From positions 682,001 through 746,000 of the forward strand of contig JACKQL020000022.1 of NCBI GenBank assembly GCA_018296165.2: a stretch of DNA of 64,000 nt, written 5' to 3'. The translations under genes and the position numbers were made by a program. Shown here one piece after another: positions 52,637 to 64,000 of this stretch (positions within the stretch are counted from its first letter, which is position 1; each line of letters begins with the position of its first letter). Origin of the DNA: Termitomyces sp. T153 (Eukaryota; Basidiomycota; Agaricomycetes; Agaricales; Lyophyllaceae). The notes below the pieces were generated by a model. That model did no database searches. It was given only the letters and a program-made list of their open reading frames with translations, and was not told the DNA's origin.

Positions 52637-55600
52637 TGAGGCATCTATTATCTGTCATTCAGGCTCTCAGATCCAGTTTAGCAGGTTATGAGCATCCCTT
52701 TTTAGGGATTGCTAGTACCATCTGAGCTGCCAGAAGCAACTCAACCCTTTGTCTGTGACCTTGACTGCCAATTTTCACTTAACATGCATATCAATTCTCT
52801 CTGTGCAGGCATGCCATTTGACCCGACCTGTAGGGTTGCCTCATTCCTCCCAAGCACACTCTCACACTTATGAGCTCTTCTGGCAGAACAACAATGTTGT
52901 TTCATACATAATCTCAGGGAAACTTTTGGTAGAGATATTCAATCCCCTTGCGTCTGGCTAGAGGGGGCCTTCATAATTTTCCTATTCACACCACTCAAGA
53001 CCTGCTGGATTTCTTGAGGAAGTGCTTCAGTGTTGGCAGCACTGCCTCAGCTCAACAAGTCAAGGACTCTGTGATCGACCTTGTCTGTGCTCCTAATGCC
53101 ATTCTGACCTATGTCCAGCTCTGGTGCACTGCAGTCAATCAGCTTGCTTGAACCCCTTGGGACTTGACTCCATTTGAAAAGATTCAACAATTCATAGATG
53201 GTATCCCCAAGCACAGAGCTTTTGACATGATCCATGAAGAGGTTAGGTGCTCCTAAGAGCACAGCCCAAATGGCACACTCAAATTCTGTTCCCTTGTACA
53301 CACTATTCTTGAGATCAATATAGATGTTTGCTGCTGCCATGTGGCCCATCCTGCCTCCAAATCTTCCAGTCTTTCAACTCCTTGTCAACAGTCTACCCCT
53401 CTGTTTTCTTCTACAACCACAACTTTGTCCTCTGCCTTGCCTAATCCCCCATCTTCCTCTGCCACACCTAGTCCATTGTTGCCTAGCACTACTCGACACA
53501 AGTTTGACCAGTTGAGGGACTTGTCTTCTTGTCCCAGAGCACATGTAGTGGCATCAGATCCTATCACAGAACACATACCTACAACACAGTCATATGTGGT
53601 CAATGCAGTTGATTCTTCTGTATTACCTACAATCATTGAGGAGGATGAACTGCTTTCCACCTCTATGAACCTTCTCTTCAGTTGAATGACTTGCCTCCAT
53701 ATCTTGCTTTTGTAGGATATGCAGACCCAGTAGTTCTCGTATCTGTTGCCTTGAAGTTCAACTCAATCCTAGACTCCAGCTTCATGACTCACCTTATTCA
53801 TGAGTGCAAGTAGTTCTGGTCATATGACCCCTTGCTGGTGGTTCCAGTTGGCACTGCAAATTGTGGTACTCCACTCTTGTTCATGGTGAGTGTTGTTTCC
53901 AGGTTCATGTTGATGAGAAGAACATTTCTCTCATTTTGCAGGACTGCTTACATGCCCCTGATGTTCCAATGAACTTGCTTTTGGTGGGCTCCATGGTGGA
54001 ATAGAGCATGCATATTTTGTTTGCTCAAGATGCTACTTCCATCTTCTTTCCCTCCTCACTGCTTGTTGCAATAGATCCATACAGGCCTCAGTGCATAGTT
54101 GTCTCTCTTTCCTCTTCTGTGACTTTGTTCCACCTTCATCCTTGCTTACTCATTCTTTCCCTGCCTTTGCTGGCCCTCCCCCTCCCCTGGTTTTTCCTTG
54201 CATTCTTGTCACTCCTGAACTCTGGCACCATAGGACAGGACACCCTGCTTGCAACACTGTTCAGGTGTTCTGACTGAAGGTTTTGCTTTTGGGGTTGACT
54301 ACACTGGTCCTTTGGTGGATCACTACTGCATTTCTTGTATTCTTGGCAAACAACTTGCTTGCCTCTTTGATCATTTTCAGCATCAAGTAGACAAGGTCTG
54401 TGACCTTCTTCACATGGACTCCTGTGGTCCCTTTCCCACTCAGTTTGTGAATAGTTGCTCCAATTAATTCCTTTCCTTTCTTGATGAATTCTCCAATTAT
54501 GGATACACCATGTTATTATTGTCCTGCACCCAAGTTACCAGACACTTCAAGACTGTCCAAGCCCAACTTGAGTTGAAGACTGGGAACAAAGTTCATACCA
54601 TTCAATGTGATGGGGCAAAAGAATTCATTGCTGGTGCCCTATGCAAACACCTGGATAATCTTGGAATTATTGTGCAATCCACAGCAGCTTATGCCCATCA
54701 GCAGAATGGCAAGGCAGAATAGTACATTCAGACCATTGAGGACACTGCTCAATCACTCATGGCCAACTCTGGCCTTCCTTTGTCTTTTCTTGGAGATGCT
54801 ATACTTACTGCTTAGTATTTATGGAATTGCCTTTCCTCATCAGCTCTACCTGCTCTGACTATGCCCTATGAAATTGCTGAAGGCACAAACCCTGGTCTGT
54901 CTTTTCTTTGGGTATGGGGTTGTCAATACTTTGTCCTTCATCCTTCCAAAATTTGGAAGAAGGGTGATACTCAGTGATTTGAGGCTATTTTTGTTGGTTG
55001 AGAGGAGAATCACCTGGGTTGGCATGTGTGTGACTTGAGTGGCCACTATTTATTTCTCTCATAATGTTGTTTTTAATGAGAACATTCATGGTTGACTCAG
55101 TTCCTGTTCAGCTAATTCTCCCTCCTTATCCCAAGATCTGTCTTCTTCTTGTTCACCATCTTGCTATTCTCCTCAGTTGTCCTCCAATATTCTCTCTTCT
55201 TCTACTCCTCCCTCTCCTCCTTTACCTTCTTGTCCCTCTACTCCCTGTCTTTCCTCTCCTACAGAGACCATGGGTTGTCCTTGCCAAAACAGCAAAATCA
55301 TGGATGCTGGCCATGCATTCCTTGAATTGGACATCATGGCACTTGTGTCTGCTTCCTCTTTACTGGGTTCTGTTGCTGATCTTGTGGAACTTGAGTGTAT
55401 AGCAATCAATGACTTTTAGGCTTACTCTACTTTCAGACCAGACACATCTTGTTTCCATACTCCTTGCACTTATAATCTAGACAGGGCTCCAGAGAATTTT
55501 TTAAAAGCCTCTCATTGTTCTGATGCTTCTGTTTGGCAGGCTACAATGGAGCATGAAGTCAATAGTCTTCATCAACACAGAAGGTTTTGTTCTGGAGGAT

Positions 55601-56000
55601 CTCTCTTCTGATTGAAAGGCAATTGGCATATGTTGGGTTTATGCCTTCAAGTACAATCCAGACAGCTCTATCATCTGTGGCATGGAGAAAGTGTGACTTG
55701 TTGCTCAAAGTTTCAGTCAACACCCTGAAGATTATGGCACAACTTGTGCTCCTGTTGCAAAGATGAGGGAATGGAGCATCTATTATCTATCTTAGTGCAT
55801 ACTATATAATATTAATTTACTTATTACTATTATTATTGGATAGCATCACATGACACCACTTATAAGTACTTGTACTGTAATTATGTAAGGCAGCACCTTA
55901 CTTCATACTTTGTAGACAAGATCAATTGACTGGTTTTGACTTATGAGGTGTGAACCATAAGTTGCATGAACCATAACAGAAATCTTACATTTTTTTAAGT
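52637..56000 (+). mobile_element. Deleted Copia element F
   Basis: CpG content drops near 52630. A short LTR remnant (52637-52683, TGAGGCATCTATTATC..TTTAGCA) precedes a half-tRNA primer site. Gag is fragmentary (52790-53350). A protease relic, FNSILDSSFMTHLIHECK and VPVGTANCGTPLL, lies near 53750-53880. The pre-integrase zinc finger lies at 54249-54467 (DHYCISCILGK) and the integrase core at 54400-54722 (LLHMDSCGPFPTQF, IQCDGAKEFIAGALCKHL, AAYAHQQNGKAE). A Ser/Pro-rich region follows, then the RT start (EHEVNSLHQHRRFC, YNPDSSIICGMEKV) to about 55765, where the sequence jumps to TGGAGCATCTATTATCTATC (55772), like the LTR start. Most of RT and RNase H are deleted. The 3' LTR extends to roughly 56000 but its end is unclear. 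Confidence 0.72.
52684..52693 (+). other. Half-tRNA(iMet) primer-binding site of Copia F
   Basis: GGTTATGAGC follows LTR terminus TTTAGCA directly. It is complementary to the anticodon-loop segment GCTCATAACC of initiator tRNA-Met. Compare GGTTATGGGC in Copia-1 at 32326. Confidence 0.6.
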
Positions 56001-56171
56001 CAAATGAGCATTTACTCATTTGTGAAGCAAGAAGCCAAACTTCTGAAAAGGAGTTGACTGCCACTAGTTACAATCAGGATGTTTTGAAATTTTAATGTTC
56101 ACCTTCCACAATGGGCATGGTGGTGACTATGGAAGGTCAGGTGTTTAGGCCTAGGTCTGAACCAGAGTTTA
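56001..56171. other. Junction DNA between Copia F and Gypsy G
   Basis: About 170 bp of CpG-free repeat-like DNA. No LTR terminus for Gypsy G could be fixed here. Confidence 0.35.
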
Positions 56172-59100
56172 ATGGAGCATTGCAAACTGCTCCACATGAA
56201 CCATTGGATCTTGCCATGTCAGACCATGGCATGGGGAGAGAGAGAGTGGGGTGATGCCAGGAGGGCTGCCAGCAGCCACTCCTATTTGATCATCCCTGGG
56301 TGGTCTTATGAGTGTCACTATAAAGGGCAGTCAAGTGCTCTCTACTCAGATGTACTCAATGGTAGAGCTGGAGAGTGTAGCATTGGCAGCAAGCAAAGGG
56401 AAAACCCCCTTGTATGCACCTACAGCACTGTGAGTGGAAGGTCTGAGATCCTTTCCAGATGCTGCAGAAGGTCAACATGACTCATCAATGGTGATTACAC
56501 CACTGAGGAGTGAGGAAGATGCTCCTCACAGAGCCCACAGCCCTGTGCAATTGCAAACTGGAGCCATGTTGAGCTTGTGCACAGTGGAGCCATCAGCATT
56601 CATCAAAACAATTCCAGAGGATGTTGGATACACCTCAGATGCAGATAGTGAAGCACATCTAGACAACATCCTCTGCAGGAGGGTGTTGGTAGTTGAGGCC
56701 CCTAATACTTCAACTCAGCAATGCTTAGCTGCAAGGGTAGCTAAGCACATAGTGATTCAGCAGTTGCTGAGTGAGGGAATCATCCCAACCAATCCAGTAA
56801 AATTCATGGAAATCTACATGATTTTTCTAGTGCAGGAGGCAACAGACTACTTTCAGCAGAAGAAGTTATAGGAATCACAAGCATCATTTGCAATGCCTTC
56901 TCCATTTGTAGGTGGGGACCACTTACTTCCACTATCCCTGGTCAACAAAGTGTTGAGCCTACTGCAGGCACCACAGCAGCCTGAAAAAATGCCATGTGAC
57001 TACATGGCAAGACAGATTGCAGTAGACTGGAAAAGACAGGCTATGTTAAGTACAATTGTAGCACCTGATCTAGTCTCCAGGGAGGTTGGGTTGGTCATCA
57101 TGGTCAAGCAACCTATGGTGCAATGTAGACCTACTGGGTCTATGCATAGGGCATTGACCAAATCATGTTGCAGCAATTCCACAATGGTGACATGTGGACT
57201 TTGGACAGTCCTACATGAATGATCAAGGGGTGGTGTTCTAGGTAAACACTGCCTATGATGCTTGGCCCAAAGAGTACATTCTGTTAGAACAGACTTGGCC
57301 AATTAAGAGAGAAGAGCAAGACTTTTGCTCTCCCCTGGTAGACAAGCATGCTGGAACTGCAAATAGCCCTATGGCACATAAACAACAGGCTGATCAAAGA
57401 GGGAACATCCCTCTAAGTTGGTCTGGTGACCAAGCATGGGGTGGAGAAGACCTGAGACAGGGATCACCTGGTAGTGATCCTACATCCACTCCACCCTTGA
57501 TGCCACCTTGTGGACCACATGGTCTAGGAGGAGGTGGTGGAGGACCAGGGAGAGGACTGTCTTTTCCTGGTTGAGGGCCATCACTGCCCCTGGTTGAGGG
57601 CCCTCCAGACCCAGACAGACCAGATAATGGTCCAGCAGGTGATGGGGAGAATGCTGGATGCAGAGCTGGTAGGAGGAGGGCTACAGTCCTCCCTAATAGA
57701 CAGCCATGGCAGTTTTCAATGCTGCCACAATATTATAGACAATTTGCTACTCCAGGAGTAGAAGAAGCCCACAAATATCACCACCAGACAATGCACAATT
57801 GTCTAAAAATGGTGATGAAACAACTGCTTGTGGTCTGCCTAGCAATCCCAGAAGGACTCATGCTTAGAAGGAGTGATCTGTCTAAGACAATCACCTCTTA
57901 TGCTGGTTTGATCAAGTTTAGTGAACTTGAGGACTGGCTCATGGGCATCTGCATATTTTACACAGTAGCACAGTATGGTGGGGAGGGCATGATTACAAGA
58001 AAGTCTTAATTTTTATGGACTTTCTAGCTGTGGGCACCCTGAAGTGGTACCTACAATATGTAATCCATGTCAATAGGGCCCAGTCCCACTGGAGGTTTGA
58101 AGATGTGATCCTTAGATTGTATGACCAATTCTGTCAGGACCACAGTCCTGGAGGAGGACTCTTACAGGAGCCAAAACCACCTTGGGGAGGTAATGCCAAC
58201 AGCAAGTATGTAGATAGGGAAAGAAACTAAGAAACTAAGAAATGAGAGCAAGTAATGAATGGAGAGAAGATCAGATAACAACAGAACACAAACAAGATAT
58301 CAGGTAATGTCAAGGCTGGGGTGTAGCTACAGACTAAGGAACCTTATATAGTTGTAGGACACTCCCAAAAGGAGAAGATGGAAGTGATCTAAGTCAGGTG
58401 GGAGTGATCTAACACGAGTGGAAGTGATCTAAGTCAAGTAGAAGTGATCTAAGTCAGGTGGAAGTAATCTGAGTCAGGTGGAAGTGATCTAAGTCATAGC
58501 AGGAAGTGATCTCAGTCATGAGGAAGTGATCTGGAACAAGGGAAGCAATCCTGGAAGTGATCTTGGACAGGTGGAAGTGATCTTGGACAGGTGGAAGTGA
58601 TCTTGGACAGGTGGAAGTGATCTGGAACCTGTGGAAGTGATCTGTGCCTGTGGGAATGATCTGGAACAGAAAAAGTGGTCCTAGAGGTGGCTAAAACCTG
58701 GATGTGGCTGAAACAGGACTGTGGCTAAGATCTGGGGGTGTGGCTGAGATCCAGAGAGGGACTGCATAGAATCTGAGGTTGGATAATGGTGAAGGGAAGG
58801 GGGGAATGGAATGGGTCATGACAGATTCATACAACCATCAATGATGCAGGATGTCCATGACATGTTCTGCAATGCAGTGTATGTGGTAAAAGAGGGAGTG
58901 CAAGGCTTTTATGATGCCTTGCTTGACTATGCTCAAAACATAGCTATGTTCCCTAATAAATTTACAATTTGTGAGCAGTTTTCAGAGGGGATACTCTCTG
59001 ATATGCTTGTTGCATTAATACACAATGGTGGACTAGCTCCCAAAGTGAACACTGTTGAGGAGTTTGTCTTGGAGGCAAAAGGCTACAAGAACAGCATCAA

Positions 59101-60980
59101 GACTGTGGCACACTACTTAGAGCACAACATGAAGAGCTGATTGGGGCAACAACTGTTGCTGGCTACAGCACAGTTTTCCAAGCTTGGAACTTCCCTGGCT
59201 AAGCAAACAGAAGTGACTGGACATCATGGTCACCCACAACCACCTAGACTGGTGAGAAGGCCTGCTGCACATGTGGCCTTAAGGCCTGTGCCTCTGTGAG
59301 TCAGTGTGTGCTCAGGCCCTTCTCACCCTATGGGAACAGTGCAGATGGCCAGAAAGCATATTGCCACAGGGAAGAACATGTTGGATATAGCTTCAGGCCA
59401 ACTAGGCAAGGATGCCAGGCAATCTGCAAACTGTTACAAATGTGGAAAGGTCATGCATTTTGCCCATAAATGCAGGGAGCCAGCTAAGCCAGCCCCTCAG
59501 GTGTTTGTACAAGCAGCACATACTGCTGCTCCTTCAGATATGGGAGATGCTGAAAATGAGCAGGATGAGGATCCTGCTGAAGTCAATGACAACCAAGCAG
59601 CTGAGTGTGAGGGGACTCAGAAGAATGATGAGGAGTACTTTGAATTGAAACATACAAGAATGACTACTAAACCTGGGGTAGTAACAGTCAAGGACTAGTT
59701 GCTCTCACTGAAGTCACTACTGCTGAGCATAGGGCACATGTACCTACCAATGAGGTTTGTATGTGTAAGGTGCAGATCATGGTGGCTAAAGATGCTATGA
59801 ACCAACCTGTGCTACCAGTGCAAGACAAGGAATGTCTTGTCACTTAGATGGAGGTGAATGACCACTGAGTATGGATGTTGTGGGATTCTAGAAGTACGAC
59901 CTCCAGACTTACACTGTTGTTTGCCCATGTGGCTGGTATACATGTGGCACCATTGTCCACACCAATCACTCTGCAGCACAAGTGGAAGTTGTTCCATAGT
60001 GAACTATGGGGTGAGAGTAATCATGAAAGTCCCTGGCAATTTCCATAATGTCTATGTAGACATTGCAAACTTCAATTGCTACATCATGATCATAGGAATG
60101 CCATTTATGTGGGCACACAATGTCCCCTTGGATTTCCAGAATGACCAGGTGGTCATTGATAGGATAGCAACTTCAGCTCACAAGTTGGAGCTGGAGGATG
60201 CAGATGGTTGGGAGTGACACTTCTACACTGTGGAGAAGCAGTGCAACAAATGGCCCTGACTTTCTGGTGGACCCAAGTGGCCCACTGTAGAAGAGGTGGT
60301 GGATGAGAATGAGGTGCAGGTGACAAATAGTCTGCCCACTGACCATCTGTCTCTACTAGTTTCAGATGAAGAGTATCAGAAGAGTACTCTTCAGGAGGGG
60401 AAGAGAGTATGCTGGAAGGATTGAATTGATCCTTTGCCAGAAAAGGAACAAAGGATTTGGGATAGACCAATCCCAAAGCCAACCATTGAATGGGCATATG
60501 ACTTATGAATGCCACAAGAGTAGAATCAGGTCATAGCAGACCTGATGTGGCAAGAAGGGGTAAGGAGATCAACCCCTGCCATGGAAGCATACAGAATGGC
60601 TATGGAGGATGAAATATTCAAGCCTAGTGAGTTTGAATACTTGTGGACTGAAGCAAAAGGCAGGACAGAATATTGTTCTGCCTGGCTGAATATTCCAGAT
60701 GAAGCAGATATTTGTCTGATGGCTTTTTGTGATAAGTATGCAAGGACAGTGCCACCATCAAAGTTAGCCAAGGATGAACATTGTTCTTGGCCTAAAGCAG
60801 ACAAAGGGAAGGCACAGCTTTCTAAGCTGAAAGAAGGCAATATTCCTTGCCTTTAGCAGCAGTGGTATGATGAGTTTTGGGACATTGTCAATGGAACAAA
60901 GGAAAAACTTCCTCCAATAATTATGTTACCACAAAGTCAGCTGACAGATATGTACTATAGGTCTAACACAACCCTATCAG
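56172..60980 (+). mobile_element. Decayed Gypsy G (gag to pre-RT), 3'-truncated
   Basis: Long N-terminal gag with an open frame at 56434-56871, a Gly/Pro-rich stretch at 57500-57600 and a capsid core at 57719-58131 (EGLMLRRSDLSKTITSYAGL, FSELEDWLMGICIFYTVAQY, WRFEDVILRLYDQF). The core resumes after an inserted solo LTR at 58824-59140 (FIQPSMMQDVHDMFCNAVYV, VQGFYDALLDYAQNIAMFP). A CCHC knuckle CYKCGKVMHFAHKC lies at 59432-59473. A protease-like region (DIANFNCYIMIIGMPFMWAH) lies near 60050-60130. The start of the pre-RT block (WYDEFWDIVNGTKEKLPPII) lies near 60860-60925. RT itself is absent; a Copia fragment begins within about 60 bp. It is broken by stops throughout. Confidence 0.75.
58132..58823 (+). 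repeat. Solo LTR with internal minisatellite, inserted in Gypsy G gag
   Basis: Starts TGTCAGGACC and ends GGGTCATGACA (692 bp). It interrupts the gag core between YDQF and FIQPSM. Flanking TSD: AATTC at 58127-58131 and GATTC at 58824-58828. The single difference is a CG to CA transition in the left copy (CCGATTC to CCAATTC), restoring an Arg codon expected in this position. A TATA-like TTATATAG lies near 58343. 58378-58660 is an imprecise tandem array of a GGAAGTGATCT(N)6-11 unit, about 16 copies. No internal part is attached, and no partner LTR is seen in the window. Confidence 0.78.
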
Positions 60981-60984
60981 TGAC

Positions 60985-62390
60985 AGAGTGGAAAATGATA
61001 AGAATAATGAGAAAATCAAGGCCTCAAAATAATACCAAGAACTGAAACAAATTCATAGTGTAATTCCTTGATCAGGAGTTTGGTAAGGATGTCTGTGACC
61101 ATGGTCGGAGTAGAAATCCAAAGTGTATGGAAAGATCTAGACTGTAGGTGTTCACAAATAAAGTGATGATGAGTATTGATGTGCTTTGATTGGAGGGTAG
61201 ATTTGGAAGTCACAATATCAATAGCACCTCTGTTGTCACTGAAAATTGTAAAAGGGTGAGGAATAAGTAAGCTAAGAGAAGTCAAGAAGAATCATATAGC
61301 AAGAGCTTCATGCATTGCATGTGAAAGTGACATGTACTCAGCCTCAGTCAAGGACAAAGCTACAGTATGTTGTTTCACCAAAGACCAGAATACAAGGCTA
61401 GAGTAGACACAGGAACCATATCCAGACACACTGCAACAATTTGTAGGATACACTGCCCAGTCAGCATCAACAGCAGCAATTTCAGAAAGTAATAGCAAGT
61501 GAGCCAGTGGATCAGCAGATGGACAAGAGAAGTTGTATATGATTGCATAGTCTCACATGCCAGACAAATATTGTAAAACCTTTTTTTCTACAAGAAGGTG
61601 CTTATGCATGGGACTAGCAGTATGTTGACCAAAGGACATAGCTGTAAATGCAAGGTCTGGTTGGGTACAGAGACTTAAGTAGTATCAATACCACAAGGCA
61701 TTCATAATGTAGTTTGATATCTTCATCTGCAATATCAGAGAGAGCTTTCAAAGGAGGTCCTGGAATGTCCTCAATCCCAGAGCCTAAAGGAAGCAAAATA
61801 AGCATGACATCTAATTGATTGTATGTTGAGAGCAAGTCAAAAATGTAACCCTTTTGCAACAGCCACAGCTTCATCTGGCTGTGATCACAATTGACCCAAA
61901 TATCTAGATAGAGGCTTGTAGCAGCAGAACCCTTGACCTCAAAATGTTTATGCATTTGTTGGAGAATCCAGTCATGATGCAGCTTGGAGTTAGTGACATT
62001 AAGTTCATCATCTATATAGACACAGATGACAATAAAAAGTTCCTGACCATCTGAAGGTATAGTAATAGATGAATCTGGAGGAGACAAAAAACAACCAAAG
62101 TATACTGCATGGTCAACTTTACACCTTGTGAGTACATATGATTGAAGTTCTTCCCTAATAACTTTATACCACTTGTGCAAGGCCTGCTTCAGTCCATAAA
62201 GTGGACAAAGGACACAATTGACCTTCTTGGGGTCAGATGAAGGAAAACCTGGAATTTGTTTGCAGTAGATCTTGTGAGTCAAGGGAGCATTCAGAAAAGC
62301 TGTTTTGAGATCAAAAGTAAATAAGTCCAGGTCATAGAGAGTAGCATATGCCAGTGTAATGTGAATACTAGTCCACATAGAGACATACAT
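60985..62390 (-). mobile_element. Copia fragment H: RT and RNase H
   Basis: Minus strand. The frame 61614-62390 holds RT: LYDLDLFTFDLKTAFLNAPL, CPLYGLKQALHKWYKVIREE, the catalytic VYIDDEL (YIDD at 62007-62018) and HKHFEVKGSAATSLYLDIWV. RNase H is at 61292-61498 (AAVDADWAVYPTNCCSVSGY, KQHTVALSLTEAEYMSLSHA) and 61016-61285 (FTIFSDNRGAIDIVTSKSTL, RTKHIN-like HINTHHHFICEHLQ, DILTKLL). Catalytic residues are mostly intact. No gag, protease, integrase or LTR is attached: the 5' side stops at about 62390 within RT, and the 3' end lies next to Gypsy G. Confidence 0.88.
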
Positions 62391-64000
62391 ATGTAGTGTA
62401 TCCTACATTACAGTGGAGCATGCTTTGGATTGTATCCTATATCACTGGCAGAGTCCACTACACCATAGCAGAATCCCCACAATGTAGTGTGTTATATGGG
62501 TGCCATGGAGGCCATACATTGTGCCATATTATACATATCCAGCAGAGTCCTTTGACCAGGATCTGGAGCTGCTAATTACTACCAAGTTCCTTGCAATTAC
62601 ATTTAACAGTGACCAGCCCTGCTCAACACTAAAATCTGGTGGTGTCAGTGGACTGGCAGCAGGTCTGGCCACTGGCTATCTCTCATGACCAGCCACTGCT
62701 GCTTGTGATGAAATCATTCCTCAGGAACATATCTGCCAAAGCCACTGAGAAGACAGGGGGTGGCCAAAGCTGGTACCACTATTGGCAACAAGCCACTTAA
62801 ATGAAAAGTGACATGAAGATCTATTTGAACTGCAGAAATCACAATTAAGAAATAGCAGAAACACAGCATTATGCCAGTTGAACAAAATCAATGGAGAACA
62901 CATCATATTGGTCATGGTTTTTTTAGATGCTTGGGAATGCATCAGAATTCTTCATAGAGGATTAGATTTTTTGGAAGGCATCAATCTTCTTTGGCAGCCA
63001 TCAAAATCTCATCAAAGCATTAAATCCTTTGGAAGCTGCAACCTTCTTTGGCAGCCATACTGCTTTTGGACAGTACACATAAATCAACAGAGGCATGTGA
63101 CCCTATTTTTCAAATTCTTGACTTTCAAGTCCTTTTTTGCTCACCACCTGCTGCTCATCTGCTCATTGCTGTCTGCTATGCTATGTCTCCATCCACTGAG
63201 GTCCTTTTCCAACAGCTCTACAACACTGAGAACTCTGTGTTGGTCTTTGCTTTGAGAGGAGACTTGTCAGATCTCCAGGGTAGGGTTAAAGAATTGGTGA
63301 GCAATCCTACTTGTAGGATAATATGCAACACTCACAGATGGTGTTCAAGAAATCTTTGTGGAAGCAAATTTCCTAGGCCAAGGACAAACAACTTGTCCTG
63401 GAGGCTAGGAAAAGCTTTTCCAATGAGGCCCTCTGAATTTTATCAGGCAAGCTGCCAGATGTGAAGGCAATTGAGGAGTTGAAAGAGAAAGGCATGGGCA
63501 TATTTCAAGGAGTCACAGGCAAGGAAGGAAGCCCAGGGGGTCAACAAGGGCCAAGCAGCAGGAGAAGTGGCAGGTCCATGTTCAATGTCAGATCCCTCAC
63601 CTTTGGAAATTTTTAAACAGATTTCAGCAATCAATCTGCTGATGCTGGCAATGAGTCCAGTGTCTCCAGCAGGTCCCTCATCAAAACCTGGTAGAGTATT
63701 GGTCCCAGCCCAACACTGGCTAATCAGAAAGGCTGGGAAAGCACAGATTCCCCAACAAGAATGGAGGAAATACACTGCCCAAACTCCGCCTCATAGTCCT
63801 CCCTCACCCAGCCATTCCAAGTATAAATCAGTCACCTTGGGCAAAGATGATAAGAATGATGAGAATGACAAGAATGATCATTCCAATGACAAGAAACATT
63901 GTCAGGGCAAGATCACACTGTCAATGAGGTTGGAGAAGTACCTCATGACAGCACCTTCATGTGCAGGGGCACAGCTTTACTCCCCTTGCTGATACTGTCA
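62391..64000. other. Unidentified repeat-like DNA
   Basis: CpG-poor DNA without recognisable conserved domains. Open frames at 62878-63255, 63048-63464 and 63567-63992 (plus) are the longest. The one at 63048 reads LFQQLYNTENSVLVFALRGD and LSDLQGRVKELVSNPTCRII, which might be a gag-like fragment. The one at 63567 ends in a low-complexity run encoding DDKNDENDKNDHSNDKKH (about 63848-63900). I cannot assign a function. The window ends within this region. Confidence 0.35.

Noticed and set aside
57371..57574. Gly-rich frame as a possible host RNA-binding protein
   Set aside because: It is the continuous Gly/Pro-rich linker of the Gypsy G gag, flanked on both sides by gag sequence in the same orientation.
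58378..58660. Repeat array considered as a CRISPR-like array
   Set aside because: Units are only about 11 conserved bases with 6-11 variable ones, lie inside an LTR of a eukaryotic element, and have no cas genes or unique spacers.
63840..63900. Asp/Lys/Asn-rich run as a possible metal-binding domain
   Set aside because: It is a simple GAT/AAT/AAG codon repeat in an unassigned frame, without any known domain around it.

Overview
The window looks like repeat-dense chromosome from a filamentous basidiomycete, probably an agaricomycete. The evidence is short introns (about 46-76 nt) with GT...AG ends in the few host genes, an agaricomycete-like VPS26 relic, and Ty3/Gypsy chromoviruses and Ty1/Copia elements of the kinds common in mushroom genomes. 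I cannot name the species. No rRNA, tRNA or CRISPR was seen. Most of the DNA is a mosaic of LTR retrotransposons that have lost nearly all CpG dinucleotides (CG to TG/CA), so most retroelement genes are broken by stops.

Layout. 1-316 is a Copia-type LTR cut by the window edge, followed by about 3.4 kb of AT-rich DNA without a recognisable gene. 3758-29945 is a three-level nest: Gypsy B is the host, Gypsy A (4518-21223, target-site duplication CTTGC) sits inside B's 5' LTR, and Gypsy C (13518-19571, TSD GGACC) sits inside A. A and B belong to one chromodomain family. That family shows an RNA self-priming signature, two tandem retropepsin domains, and an antisense ORF downstream of pol that encodes a Zn(II)2Cys6-like cysteine cluster. 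After a decayed gag/pol remnant (29946-31629) come a Copia solo LTR (31630-31962) and a near-complete Copia element (31981-37536, TSD CTGTC).

38103-48042 is Gypsy E on the minus strand. It has two LTRs, pol with an intact integrase DDE triad, and a convergent, apparently spliced gene on the opposite strand. E is interrupted by a young CpG-rich solo LTR (41972-43118, TSD CAAAC) of the A/B family. E itself splits one copy of a tandemly duplicated host gene; the unsplit copy (49039-49622) lies just to the right. 47167-52630 is a CpG-retaining host island with this gene pair, a putative secreted-protein gene (50056-50925) and a VPS26 pseudogene (51361-52456, minus).

52637-56000 is a deleted Copia element. 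56172-60980 is a decayed Gypsy gag-protease region, itself interrupted by a solo LTR carrying a minisatellite (58132-58823). 61016-62390 (minus) is a Copia RT-RNase H fragment, and the last 1.6 kb is unidentified repeat-like DNA.

Main biological points: the two LTRs of E differ mostly at CpG sites, which marks a sharp edge between a CpG-mutating (presumably methylated or RIP-like) compartment and a protected host island. Two unrelated Gypsy families carry antisense genes between pol and the 3' LTR. The A/B family has a 12-nt primer-binding site complementary to the predicted 5' end of its own transcript.
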